Assembly: GCF_963924675.1 (NCBI RefSeq)
Contig: NC_089222.1
Location: 4,098,501-4,162,500 of the forward strand
Length of the DNA: 64,000 bases
Reading direction: 5' to 3'
DNA from: Phocoena phocoena
Lineage: Eukaryota > Chordata > Mammalia > Artiodactyla > Phocoenidae
Part shown: positions 19,441-31,442 of the stretch, in pieces
Layout of the letters: every line of letters begins with the position of its first letter
Numbering within the stretch: the stretch's first letter is position 1
Position numbers and translations under genes: made by a program
The notes under the pieces: model-generated
The model's database searches: none
What the model saw: the letters and a program-made list of their open reading frames with translations, nothing else
What the model was told of the DNA's origin: nothing

Positions 19441-21050
19441 CCTCGGAGAAGGACTCATTGGGGGAGTTTTTACTCCAGGTGGATTTGGCCCTTCTCGGCT
19501 GCAGTTGTCATTTGTATTTGCCGGCGACCATTGTAGGCTCAGTATTAGTGCTAATTCTTAAGCCTTCTGATTTGTTTTAATGGGGGCGGGGTGAGTGTTT
19601 TGTTTACAGAAGGCTCAGTGTATAATTTTTCCCCAAATGGGAAATTTTACAGGAAGGGTCTAGAAGCATAACAGTTCGTGAAGGGAGTGAAAGAGAGACA
19701 AGAGTTTACCTGGGCAGAAAAGCGCAGACTCTACGTCGGCCCCGCTCCGCACACGTTGAGAATTTGTGAAGATTCAAACACTAATAAGCCCCATCAGTAA
19801 ATAAATGAAACAGAGTCTTCCCCTTAGCATGTTATTGTTCTTAGGTGCCAGTGAGAGTCAGTTTTAAAGACCCGTTTGGAAGTTCAAAAAATTAAGCATT
19901 CCTTGGACAGTGTATTAATACCAGAGCACAGAAGTTTCTGATAGTATTGGGTGATGCAGACCTGCTGGACAATAGCTTTGCCTTCTTTTAGTTTCGTATG
20001 CGTATTTACATTTCAATAATATATAGCATGCTGTGCATTGCAAGGTAATACAAATTGCGTTTTAGTCAAAATATTCCATGATTCAATCTGAATAGTCATG
20101 GTGAGGGATCTGCTCCCTAATTGATTTCTGCTTACCTCTTTTATTATGAAACAAGTCAGGGACTAGGAAACATGAAAGAAAAAGGTGTTTTGATGAAAGT
20201 TATTTTGAGCAGTGGACGTTTTCAGGAGTTTTCATGCCAGTTGGCTAAGCGTTTTAATTGACTCCAACAGAAATTCAATACTAAGCGATTTGTTTGGGCT
20301 GGGATATGGGATATGGGAAGGTATTGGTGAACAATCACTTATTATTTGTGCACGTTGAAAAGCTACTATCAGAATCTTATTTTTAATGAATTTCAAAGTT
20401 TTATTATGTATTGGAAGTGGTATTATCTGCTAGTAAATATGATTTGCTTCTCTTTTCCAACAAGTGAAACTGAATTTAGCCCTAGACTTTTTTTTTTAAA
20501 TGAAGCAATTCCTGTTGGCATTACAAGGCAAAGGCATAATTTTATTGACATTGGAACATTATAAAGTAACTGACCTTTAAAAGAGGAATAAACATTCCAT
20601 TTTCCCCCCTTTTAGATTCTTTGTAGTAAATCCTACCACAGAGATGAATTAAGGCAACTTCCTTTTCATTTAGCATCTTTGGGGAAAGGAGATTTCTTAA
20701 AATGTCCTTAAGAGCAGAGAAAGTTGTGGATCCTTTTCCTTTCCTGGGCTTTTTGCAGTCGTTTGAAGCACAGGGTGTGTGGACCCACAAATGGGATTGC
20801 ACCTTTCTTTTTTTAGTAAGCTCATCTTTTTGATGGAAATCAGAGTAAAGGTGATTGGTTTCTTCAGCTCCTTTTTGTCATTTTATTGTAAGATTATGTG
20901 TTACTTCTTTAAAAAGCCCTCCCCTGACCATTGGGGCAGAGGCAGCCTCCCATTCCTTCTCAAAGCCATGGCATTGTTTTTTGCTTCCTTTTTTTTTTTT
21001 TTTTTTCCTTCCTTGGTCTTATTTTCCATCTGAATTGTTCATTTCAGTTG
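19441..21050. other. Repeat-poor DNA downstream of the CpG island (putative intron 1 start)
   Basis: I see no clear transposable element over about 1.6 kb, only homopolymer runs near 20991-21006. Possible enhancer motifs such as tgtttac (about 19599) are present. This repeat-poor flank mirrors the one on the left of the island. Confidence 0.4.
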
Positions 21051-21054
21051 CTAC

Positions 21055-21200
21055 TTGTTGAGTACCTGTCTGGACTATAGAGTCCTTGAGAAAAAGAATC
21101 TTGACTGTCTCGTTCACTCGTGATTCTCTGGCATCTTGAACAGTGCTTGGCACACAGTAGGTGCTGGATAAATCTTTGTTGAATAAATAAATGGTTGTGC
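21055..21200 (+). mobile_element. L2-like LINE 3' fragment
   Basis: The string 'gactatagagtccttgagaaaaagaatcttgactgtctcg', then 'cagtgcttggcacacagtaggtgctgga' and 'gttgaataaataaatgg', is the typical L2 3' end. Confidence 0.7.
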
Positions 21201-21276
21201 CCAAACACTGTGTTCCAAAAAATACCTGACTAAGCATCTAACTGGGTACCAATTGGATGCGCCAAGATCTGTGCCT

Positions 21277-21345
21277 GTGTATGTGTGTGTGTGTGCCATG
21301 TATATATGGTTCGATTTTTATATCTCTCTCTTTTTTTTTTTTTTT
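21277..21345. repeat. Short (TG)n, then (TC)n and T run
   Basis: Simple repeats gtgtgtgtgtgtg and ctctctctttttt lie in succession. The open frame starting in them (21257-21838) is not a gene. Confidence 0.8.
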
Positions 21346-21839
21346 GGATACAAAAGCTAGCCCTGCTCTATGTAGTGACAACGCAGAGAGTTATTTCTGT
21401 GAGTTCTTCCTGGGGGCGTTTGCCTTGAGTACATGGAAATCCTCAGCAGCAGTTTGTCTTACATGGTACCTTGATTCCCTAAAGACACTGACCTTCAGCT
21501 CCCTGGGTTTCAGCAGAGTCTTTATGAGTTGCAGAGGCATTGTCAGTGCGGAGAGTGAAATTCCAGGGAACAGACATCACTGGGTGATAGCGATGCCTTC
21601 TCACTCAGCAGGTTCTGGTGGTGCCTTTGGCCTTGGCAGCCCTAAGGGGACCAAGGGCATGTCATGGTATAGCTGGTCTACAGAAGTAGATGTTGGGGAA
21701 GGGGTGAACGGGACTGTCAGGAACCAGCACAAGATAGAAATATCCCTTGGTAGTAGATTAGGAAGCAACCTAGTGGTTACCCTATGGGTAAGTTACGTCC
21801 GCCAACCTCTCCCCTTTTCCCTTTTCTGCACTTCATGAA

Positions 21840-23850
21840 CAGATTCTGAACCTGCTGATTGTGGGAAATAGTTCACTATCTGAGTTTCCAAGTGACCGAG
21901 GTATGACACACAAGGGGTCATCTTCAAATGAGCTATTCATGGAAACTCTTGTGACAACTGAAACTAAAAGGAAATTACAGTTGATGGTTCTGGCCATTTG
22001 TTTTTGTTTGTAGAGTATTGGCTTCCAGAAATGTGTCTCAGTAAATGCATAGTAAAAATCCCACAAAGTGATGAGACCGGTAAAAATGGCAAAGGAAGAG
22101 AGGTCAAAATCTTGTAGAGGAGTACAGATAATCAAACTGAAATCGTAAGTGCTTATTGCTTTTCAGTATTTAATTTAGCTCTGAGCTTCTCAGTAGCCAA
22201 GTTAACAGATGCAAATGCAGAGTGGAAGCATTGATGTGGCAGGTAGGCCTTGAAGCTGTAAGGATGGATCAGATAACATTTGTAGAGTGCTTACCATGGT
22301 ACATGGCAACTAGTATATGCTCCTGTGGAATGTGAGATCATATAATGGCCAATACTTGAACTTCATTTCTACGGAAAATGAAGTAAAATTCTTTATATGG
22401 TCAAGTCTTTTACCAACCCTCGAGGGAAAAAAATGCAGAAGGCCTAGTAATGGAAAGTCACCCAGTGGGACTTTTATCTTTGGGGGTCTGAGGTCCCATT
22501 GCCCCGCAGAGGAGATTCGGGACGCCGTCCCCTGTGCAGAAGTAGAGCTCAGAAAACCTAGAGGAATGAGTGGTTAGCATGTTCTTTAGGCTGACTTCCT
22601 CAAATATCCAGTATCTCTGCCAAGCTTTTAAACTGGAACAGTCTGGGGGATGGGACAGCCAGGTACTTGAAAATGACCCTATGGCCATAAACCTCTCTCA
22701 ATTGGTGGCCTCCATGCTTTGTGCTTTAGCCTGTACAGTTATCACCCTGCAGGGCAGTGTGTTTGTTTTTGTTTCATTTCTGTCTTCCCCTCTGAATTGT
22801 GGTGATGGGCTATGGGTTTACTCATCCTTGACTTACAGCACCTAGCAAAGGCTTTGACACATGGGCACAGGGAGAAGCTCGTTGGAAGAATGAATGAGAG
22901 GGGGAGAAGGGGAGACGCTTCTCTCTCTTTTCTGATAGTGTATCAGGTGTCATCTTCTGTCTTAGTTTTGCCCATTGTGAATGTTTGCTGCCTGGATTAC
23001 ATTGTATGTCCATAGCACAGCAGGGTAGTTTGCTAGAAGGGCTTGCTCTACTGTCTGAGCTGGTTGAGCAATAGATGGCAGGTGAACTCCTTGCTTTATT
23101 TAGAGTCATTTTCATTACTTGATTTGATTCCTCATTCAGTCTACAAAAATTTGTGTACCTCGTATGTGTCTGGGCCTGCTTTTGAGGCTCAGTGTATAGC
23201 CTAGTGAGCTATGAGACAATATGCATATGTTAATGCAAAGGGATTCTGAAGCGGTCTCCACTGTGATGGAATGGCTATGCCTATCGGGGTCCCTCACATG
23301 GCCCCCTAGGTGAAATAAAGTTCTTTTAATCTGAGGATGTGATGGTTTTGTGGGTTTTGTCGCCCGTGTGTATTAGCGTAAATCGCAGTGCGATTCACCC
23401 GGGACTGTCTTGGGATTCATGCGGTGTGGGGTTGAATACATTTAAGCTGGTGAGTCTTCTGATTAAGGGTGTTCACTCTCCACCTTAAGTTCCCAAAGTG
23501 TTAGTCAATTACAGCATTTAAGCAAATGGGGGAGGGGAGACTATCCAGATCACTGAGTCACAGATAACCTATTTCTATATCCTCCTCTCGGGAATCTGGC
23601 CAACTGACAGTGAGAATCGTGATCTACATTTAATGCTAATGTTGCCTGTCCATACTGTCCTAATTTCCAGGGACTTTGGATCTTTATGTACTGGCAGCTC
23701 TTCCTGTGCGGTACTATTTTTACTGAGTAAGAAACTGAGCTCTGCTGTGAACTTAAGTATCTTTTTCCAAATGGCAAGTCAGGAGAGCCTGGAATTTGGA
23801 CCCAGGAACCTTGACTCTGTCCCAGGAAGCATACTGTAGCCTTTTCATCA
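21840..23850. other. Mostly unique DNA, no gene seen
   Basis: I see only diverged MIR/L2-era fragments: near 22260-22330 ('gtagagtgcttaccatggtacatggc'), 22960-23060 and 23115-23200. A CTCF-like sequence in reverse (ggccccctaggtg, about 23299-23311) is weaker than the one at 16580. No exon can be supported. Confidence 0.35.
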
Positions 23851-23861
23851 TGATAGACACT

Positions 23862-24032
23862 CTAAAATATACATATACATATACACATACATATACATAT
23901 ACATATGTATACGTGTATACAACACATACAATAATATGTATATCATGATATGCAATGTGTATATAACAGTATAGTAATACGTATAATAACATATGCATAC
24001 ATATGTGTGCCTGTGCCTACGTGTGCGTGCGT
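23862..24032. repeat. AT/CA-rich simple repeat, (ACATAT)n-like
   Basis: Irregular repeats of tacata and atacat grade into tgtgcgtgcgtg at the right edge. Confidence 0.85.
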
Positions 24033-24960
24033 GCTGAGAGTGGACTGTGGATGGGGCACATATAACAATTAGGAAAGGACTGATCTGAACTAATTACTCA
24101 TTCAACTTCCTCTTTCTAATAAAAGAGATCTTAAGGATTATGCCTTCTCTTCTGGGATCAAGAACGTAGGGGTTTATTCAAAAAGTCATGAGTGGTAACC
24201 TGATGAAAGCAAAAGCTTGGACAAAGGAATGTTAATTGACAGCAGGTATGTCTTCTTCATCTGGGAAGTACACTTGTGTGATTCCTCTGGAGACCCAGGA
24301 GTGTTCCTGATGAGGAGAGTGGAGAAGACAGTCCTGGTTTTGGTGGCAGACTGTATGATTGTGGCATCCAGGGCCCACTGAGTATTCTGACTCTTGTGAC
24401 TTGTGTTGTTCCGTGGTTCTCAAGATGGTTCAGATGTACTTTCCCCTCTTTTGTTTCTCTTAAGGCTCTGTTTTCCCAGATTTCAGCCACGGTTGTACAG
24501 AGCAGGTGCTCAAAAAATCATGATTGATATTAGCAGTCATGACATTCCTGGGTTCGGGTTAGCTTTTTCGTGTTGCTCTTCCATATGCGGCAATGTCTCA
24601 CCACTTGCATGTCCGTACATGCAGAGTCTGCCTCTGTGACAAGTGCGTGTCATGTTCTCACATACAGTGAAAAAGGCACTGCTCGTCTCTGGCGTCAGCT
24701 GTGGTTCCCATGGCAAGAAATGCCACAGTTATGCTGATGTCCCCAGCTACACATCCTGTCATCACTTTAGGCCTTCTCCCTACTCCTAAATGTTTCGGCA
24801 GATCTTCATCAGATTTAACTTTTTATTTGTTACTCTATGGGAAATCCCGAGTTTAACAACTTAACGCAAGCATTCTCAGAGTCTACTTTTATGCTTGTGT
24901 GCATGTGTGAATCTCCAAGAGGGAGAGCAGGTACCAAAACTTATTGGGTCAGCATATTCT

Positions 24961-24990
24961 TTGTGTGTGTGTGTGTGTGTGGTGTGTGAA
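24961..24990. repeat. (TG)n microsatellite
   Basis: About 13 units of TG, with one interruption. Confidence 0.9.
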
Positions 24991-25796
24991 ACCACAAACG
25001 GCTAAAGTTCAATGCAGAAGGTTGTGAGGAATAGTTCATAGTACTGCACTTAAAAAATTGAGTACAATTTGTTTTAACTAGCCCCACAGCTGAACCTTTG
25101 TACTCTTCTGTAGAAAATCTATCAGTTTGTATTCAACACTGATTAATGCCCCCATTGTTGAAGTGTTTGTGATTATGTAAAAATCAGGGTAAATTGCTGT
25201 TACTTCAAAAATATTATAATCATAAAATATATCTTTCCTTGACCTCATTTCTGGTATTTAGATACATTAGTTTATGTAAGACAGAGAATGGGTTATTTCT
25301 GCCATATATGTTTTTGTTTACTTTTTTGAATTTCACCTAAGCTTCATTGTAATTTCTACCCCAGGCATCTGGAAATCTAGAATAATGTATTTATATAGGA
25401 ATTGTAGTTACAACGGGGGAAGCATAAGGTTGTATATTCTTGTATTATTTGTCTTTTAGATAAGAAAAAGAAACCAGGGGAACCTTATACAGGAAATCTT
25501 TTTTAAAACAATTTAAGTTATGGCCTATGTGGATGATGAACATGTCAATTTATCCTGTAGTATAGTAGTTGTAAGGGACTCTTGCAAAAATATAATGCTA
25601 GGCATTTGGCTTATTAATTTAATCTCACACTATAGATTCGTAAATGTGACGTATTGCTAAGGTGAAGGCATCGTCTGGAATGTACTCTGCGTGCATTCAT
25701 TTGCTGTTAATTGAGAATGTGTGTTCAGATTTATCTTTATTGAAGTTGTCACGAAAACCAAGGCGTAAAATAAGGAAACTTGCTTCTTTTCTCCTG
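24991..25796. other. Unique AT-rich DNA, no gene seen
   Basis: I find no clear repeat family or exon in this stretch. Confidence 0.4.
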
Positions 25797-25866
25797 GAAT
25801 CTGTCCATCCCTCCACCCATTCATCCATCCATTCCTGCATCCATCCCTCCACCCATCCATCCATCT
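25797..25866. repeat. (ATCC)n tetranucleotide repeat
   Basis: Imperfect ccat/atcc units over about 70 bp include 'cttccaccc'-type interruptions. The glycine/tryptophan-rich open frame on the minus strand is a by-product. Confidence 0.9.
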
Positions 25867-26002
25867 TATATGCACTGGGCATCTACTGGGTACCAGGCTC
25901 TATAGTAGGTTCCAAGACACCATGGTGAACATTTAAAAATCCTTGCTGTAGAGATACTCAGAGTCTCCTGGGTCAATCAACAGGAGTTAATTTAGTGTAG
26001 AC

Positions 26003-26223
26003 CAGTGTTTTTCAGCCTCTGAACTATTGACATTTGGGGCCGAATAATTCTTTCCTTTGAGGAGCTGCGCTCATTACTGTAGGACGTTTAGCAGTATCAC
26101 TGACCTCTACCCACTAGATCCCAGTAGCTCCCCCGACACGCCAGTTGCAGCAAGGAAAAATGTCTCCAGATATTGCCAGATGTCTCATGGGCAGTAAAGT
26201 CACCCCCACTGACAACCACTGGT
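26003..26223 (-). mobile_element. MER20 DNA transposon, antisense
   Basis: It reads in reverse of the consensus: 'ttttcagcctctgaactattgacatttggggccgaataattc' at the left, 'ctacccactagatcccagtagc' in the middle, and 'gacaaccactggtgtc' at the right. It is close to full length. Confidence 0.85.
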
Positions 26224-26439
26224 GTCGAGTTAAGAACCAGAGCTGCAGAGTGGGGATGTGTGGATTCATGTCTTGGCTTCCCCTGGCTTTATTACACTTG
26301 CTCGGTTTCCTCATCTATAACATGTGAAGATTAAATGAAATAGTGTAGCACTTGACCTGCAATTCAGTGTTCCTAAATATTAGCTATTCCTAGTGGTGGT
26401 AGAATTAAGGCTTCAACAGTTACAATCAACTACAATATT

Positions 26440-26850
26440 GATAAGTTCTGTGATGGAGTAAGTACAGCGTACAGTGGGGACCCATAGTCCGGAGTGGGGA
26501 GAGTTCTAGGCAGTAAGAACACCATATACAAGTGCATGAAATGGAATAAAAGTATGAAGCATTTGGGAAATTGCAAGGAGCTTAGTCTGACGTGCACAGG
26601 GCAATAAATGAAGCCGTAGGAGCAGGTAGAAGCCACATGATGAAGACTTTCCAGACCAAATAAGGAAGATGAACTTTATCTTGACAGCATGGAGAGACTA
26701 AGGAATGGTCAGCACATCAGATTTTTATTTTAGAAGGGCTCTTTGGGATAGGTCTTGAGTGGGACAGAGACTGGAAATGGTGAGCCCAGTTAGAAGTTCT
26801 AGAATAATACACTGAGAGAGGATGGCTGCTAGAACAGAGGCAGTTATATG
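26440..26850 (+). repeat. Ancient mammalian repeat, same family as 56370-57560
   Basis: Phrases such as 'ggagcttagtctgacgtgcacagggcaataaatgaag', 'ttttattttagaagggctctttggg' and 'gagagaggatggctgctagaac' match the mid part of a long ancient repeat that is also present at 56.4-57.6 kb. Family name not assigned. Confidence 0.5.
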
Positions 26851-26919
26851 TTGCTGTGAAGTCTTTGGGAACAGATTTCCTCTTCTCCAAGATGTGGCAA
26901 ATTTTTTAACATTTAATTC

Positions 26920-27555
26920 CAATAAGGCATATTTTTAGCAAGCTGGCTCTACATTTGGGGGAATTTCAAGTTTAATTTGAAAGCAGATTACATGATAGGT
27001 TCTCTTTAAAGTGTTTTCAAATGAAGCTTAATTTAAAAACTATCTCACAGCCTATTTGTTGCTGTTATTACTCAAGGATTTCTCTGCTCTTAAGTGCTGA
27101 TTTTTCTAACTGATAGGGATTTTATTTCTTTAATGATCAAAATTAGAGATGGGTGGAGAGTATGAATCCATGAATGAATGAATGATAATGACCTTTTAGA
27201 AATACCACCTAATTTAGAATAAAAATATTTTGGACAAGTCTCTCCACTTATCTGAGCTTTCATTTCCTTAGTCATGAAATGGTAAGAGTAGATAAATTAG
27301 GTAATTTCAAAGTTATCCTTAGTCCGGGCATTATCAGGATTAACTTCTTCATATTGCAAATTTTAGTTTTTAAAAATATTGCAAAATATTTTACAAAAGT
27401 AGACTTGGAGTCAGAGACAGCCCTACCTGGGGTAATATAAAGTCAAACAATGATTTCTTTTCCTTTTACATGCCCTTAGCATGATGACTTCTTATCATTG
27501 TTTGGTCTTATTTCTTAGTAATCCCAAACAGATTTTCTACAAATATTTTCTATAA
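26920..27555. other. Unique AT-rich DNA, no gene seen
   Basis: I find no repeat or exon here. Confidence 0.35.
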
Positions 27556-27559
27556 TAGG

Positions 27560-27715
27560 CCATATAATAAATATTTTCAGCTTTTCAGGACCACTCAGCT
27601 CTGCCCTGTAATGCAAAACCAGCCATAGATAACATGTAAGTAGTCATGGCTCTGTACCAATAAAACTTTATTTACAAAAACAGAAGGTGGGTTGTAATTT
27701 GCTAACACCTACTAG
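27560..27715 (+). mobile_element. Ancient transposon-derived repeat, family unassigned
   Basis: The sequence 'ataggccatataataaatattttcagcttttcagg' followed by 'ccaataaaactttatttacaaaaacag' matches a very common mammalian repeat containing an aataaa-like end. I do not assign the subfamily. Confidence 0.6.
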
Positions 27716-27719
27716 CCGA

Positions 27720-28025
27720 GCAGAGTCCAATAGAAATATAATGTGAGCCACATAGGTAGTTTAAAATTTTCTAGTAGCCATGTTACAAATGAGTAAAAAG
27801 CAACCAGTGAGTTTGAACTCAATAGTATATTTTATTTCATCCCCAAATTATTAACATATAATCAATACGAAATACCAATGAGATATTTTGCTTTTTGTAT
27901 TAAACCTTTAATACCTGGTGTATATTTTACATTTGTAGCACATCTCAATCTTGACCTAGCCACATTTCAAATGCTCAATGGCCATTAGTGGCTAGTAGCT
28001 GCTGGAACTGGGCAGGACAACTTTA
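27720..28025 (+). mobile_element. MER-type DNA transposon, diverged
   Basis: It starts 'gagtccaatagaaatataatgtgagccacatag' and ends 'ctcaatggccattagtggctagtagctgctgg', a pattern seen in common MER-class (probably hAT-Charlie) elements. Subfamily not assigned. Confidence 0.55.
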
Positions 28026-29620
28026 GCCTTAAAAATCTATGGTTCTGTCAAATTCCATGCAAAAATAAATTGTATACATTATTTCAAGTGATTGAGACAC
28101 TTAAGTTTTTCTTGCCACGTATATTGGTTAGGAAAACACTATCTACACTTTGAAATAAAATTAAAAATGCATGGGAGCTAAAGAAGGTAGAAGTTTATCT
28201 TTCACCCACGTGAAGTTGAAAATTGCGGTTCCTGATTAGCTTGGGGACTCTGCTCTATGGCGATTCTGAGGAATCCTGATTCCTTTGGTCTTGGGCTCCT
28301 CCATCTCCAGCTCAAGGCTTCCAAGGCCATGTCCTCACTGCATCAGACCCCTGAGAAGGCAAGAGAGTGCAGAAACACACCAGCCTCCTAACTGCCTCCG
28401 CTTGGAAGTGACCCAGAATCATTTTGCTCTGATTCCACTGGTGAGAACAATGCCGTGCTCCCCTCCCGCTGAAGAAAGCAGGATGGGAGATACAGCCCCT
28501 GTCTCACAGCTGCTTTCCTGCGATGCCTCCGTGCTGTAGAAGGGGAAGGGGAGCCGGAATATTTGGTGGCCAGTGAACTGTCTTTGCCACCCTGTGTAAT
28601 TCTGTTTTTCGGTTCTTCTGAGGCTCTCCTCACAGCACTGTCTTCGTACTTTTGGAGGCCCTGGCAAGTGATGGAAACATCCCGATAGCAATGACATAAC
28701 CCAGTTCTGGGTTTTGGTGCAGTACCACCCTCCTAGCTGACCCAGTTCTGTTTCCTCACTTCCTGCTCACTTTTACGGGGTGGCTCATCATTAATCTGGC
28801 TACACCCGGCTTTCCCTTTTAGTCTTTGATCATCGTTTTGATTTTCTTGATAGATCTCTGTGGGTCATAACATGTACATAGTGTTGGGAGTTTACTGATC
28901 AATCCTGGTATAACTGGCACATTATGAATGTGCTGATTTTTTTAAAGGAAGCTAAAATTTAAAGTAGAGCTATCAGGAAGCAGAGGGCAGAGCCGATTCT
29001 TGGTGTGTTGACAGAGGAATTGAAGCCCTTTTCCTGGAATCATTTTGCAGAGTTTTAGACAGTTTAAATAAATGGCTCATTACATAATGTCTTGACTAAA
29101 AATAGCAATTTTCCTAGTATTTATTCTACTTATCATTCCTTACTACAATGGGGAACGCTCTTTTTTAGTCATAAAGGATATTTGCTTGTTTTCTTCCCAA
29201 ATGGTAAATGAGCTTGATCAGATATTCAGCCAGTTGTATAGAAGTGCCTCTGGCGAAGGAAATGTTAGAGGGGCATGAATAATAAAAGTGAGGTAAAGGA
29301 AAAGGACAAAGAAGCCCTTTCCTTCCAACGTTGTGAAAACGTACTTAATTATTATTAAAATGTCTTAATCTGAGAGTAGAGAAACAGTTGCCAAGTGCAC
29401 ATGTGTTTTAGATTATGAAGAAATAAGACCAAGTGATCTAAAGTATCATGTTGAGGACCTGTAAAAGGAAAAGATTTTAAGAACTCTTTGCCTTTATATT
29501 ACCCTAGGTAGGCCTGTCTTTGACTTCAAGTCTATTTTTGTAAAAAATTTTACAATAATTTTGAAAATCAAAATTTGCAGTATGAAGAAGTTAATCCTGA
29601 TAAAGTACCTCTCAGGTACA
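28026..29620. other. Unique DNA, no gene seen
   Basis: No clear repeat is seen. 28200-28720 is somewhat GC-richer, with overlapping short open frames on both strands, but these show no family resemblance or splice structure that I can support. Confidence 0.35.
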
Positions 29621-29635
29621 GAATCCAGCTAATTC

Positions 29636-29709
29636 TTTTTTTTTTTTATTGTAGTTGATTTGCAATGTTATTTTCATTACTGCTGTCCAGCAATGTGATC
29701 CAGTTATAC

Positions 29710-29741
<32 letters not shown>

Positions 29742-30236
29742 CATTCTTTTTCATATTCTTTTCCATTATGGTTTATCACAGGATATTGAATATAGTTCCC
29801 TGTGCTATACAGTAGGGCCTTGTTGTTTATCCATCCTATATATAATAGTTTGCATCTGCTAATCCCAGCCTCCCACTCCATCTCTCCCCCAACGCCCTCC
29901 CGCTTGGCAACCACCAGTCTGTTCTCTATGTCTGTGAGTCTGTTTCTCTTTTGTAGATGGGTTCATTTGTGTCATATTTTAGATTCCACATGTAAGCGAT
30001 ATCATATGGTATTTGTCTTTCTTTCTGACTTACTACACTTAGTATGATCATCTCTAGTTGCATCCATGTTGCTGCAGATGGCATTATTTTGTTCTTTTTT
30101 ACGGCTGAGTAACATTGCATTGTATATATGTGCCACATCTTTACCCATTCCTCTGTCGATGGACACTTAGGTTGCTTCCATGTCCTGGCTACTGTCAATA
30201 GTGCTGCTGTGAACGTTGGGATGCGTGTATCTTTTT
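29636..30236 (-). mobile_element. L1 LINE insertion, antisense, 5'-truncated, with target-site duplication
   Basis: From left: T run (A tail), 3' untranslated region in reverse ('tatggtttatcacaggatattgaatatag', 'gtgctatacagtagggcc'), then ORF2 C-terminus in reverse. A perfect 15-bp target-site duplication, gaatccagctaattc, lies at 29621-29635 and 30237-30251, so both ends are exact and the element is 601 bp. A (TA)n run (29708-29737) sits in the 3' untranslated region. Confidence 0.97.
29926..30198 (-). pseudogene. L1 ORF2 C-terminal remnant
   Basis: The conceptual product includes 'CPSTEEWVKMWHIYTMQCYS' and 'KNKIMPSAATWMQLEMIILS', the extreme C-terminus of L1 ORF2. It lacks all catalytic domains. 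Confidence 0.88.
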
Positions 30237-30251
30237 GAATCCAGCTAATTC

Positions 30252-31090
30252 CTGATATTCCACAATAAAGAAGAAATCATTTTCTCGGTAATCCCCAACT
30301 TGTTCCTGGCTCATCACTGGGATCCCTGGGGCTCAGAGCAACCTGCAGTGTGGGCACCAGTCATGTCCTATTTTAAAGTCCTGTCACAGAGCAGGGAGGA
30401 GAGACACCCTCCCCGCTTCCCTTAGAGGCCAGGTGTGTTGTGGGGAGGGTGGAAACTGAGGGTCCTGGGTCCTGGACTGGTTGAGAGCTGGGGCACTGGC
30501 GAGAGATCAGGAGTTGCGGGTGGGTGGTGGACGTCCCTACAGGTGCTGAGTTAGATGCCTGGCTTTGTCCCCTTCTAGCTCGTGGTCTCTCTGGCAAGTG
30601 ACATAACTGCCTTGAACTTCAGTCACCTCACCTGGGCAGTGAAATAATATTGGTACTTACTTGACGGCATCACAGAGGAGATTGAGTGGAATCAAGTTTA
30701 TGGAGCCCATCCATAGTGCCTGGGGAGTGCCCAGTACATGGGAAACAATTTTATCATCATCTTATTCTTACAAAAATTGTAAAAGTGATTGTGTTCAGTC
30801 AGCCTTCACCCTGGAAGTACGGAGCTTGATTGTCCAAAAGGCAGGAGGTCAAAGAGAGAGACCCGAAAGTCAACCTGCAAGTCTCCTTGATCATTTTGTA
30901 TCATTCGTTATTCTTTTTTTCAGTTTTAAATTGTTAGGATGTGTTTACTGGTAACAATCTCCTTTTTATAGATGTCCTGGCATTTTTCATCCTCAAGAGG
31001 TATGTTCCATGGTCCATCGTTGAACTTAGGGAACCCTCAGGGTCTGTGGAAAATAAGAATGATAGACGTAAATAGTTTATCTGTACCGTT
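30252..31090. other. Unique DNA, no gene seen
   Basis: I find no exon or clear repeat. 30600-30760 has MIR-like phrasing ('cttcagtcacctcacctgggcagtgaaataat'). Confidence 0.35.
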
Positions 31091-31095
31091 TTTAA

Positions 31096-31442
31096 AGATT
31101 CCACATATAAGCGATATCATATGAACCTATTTACAAAACAGAAACAGAGTCTCAGATGTAGAAAAGAAAGTTATGGTTACCAAAGAAGAAACATGGTGGG
31201 GAGGGATAAATTAGGAGCTTGGAATTAACATACACACACTACTATATATAAGATAGATAATCAACAAGGACCTGCTGTATAGCACGGGGAACTCTACTTA
31301 ATACTCTGTAATGACCTACATGGGAAGAGAATCTAGAAAAGAGTGGATATGTGTATATGTATAACTGATTCACTTTGCTGTACACCTGAAACCAACACAA
31401 CATTGTAAATCAACTCTACTCCAATTAAAATTTTAAAAAAAT
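31096..31442 (+). mobile_element. L1 LINE 3' end with short 5' inversion
   Basis: 31125-31442 is sense L1: 'cctatttacaaaacagaaacag', 'ggtggggagggataaattagg', and the end 'acacaacattgtaaatcaactc' with an A-rich tail. The first 29 bases (31096-31124, aagattccacatataagcg and on) are L1 sequence in the opposite orientation that normally lies just upstream. This is the mark of twin priming. Confidence 0.9.

Noticed and set aside
21257..21838. 193-codon open frame on the plus strand
   Set aside because: It begins in a TG microsatellite and a T run, has no family resemblance and no sign of being an exon.
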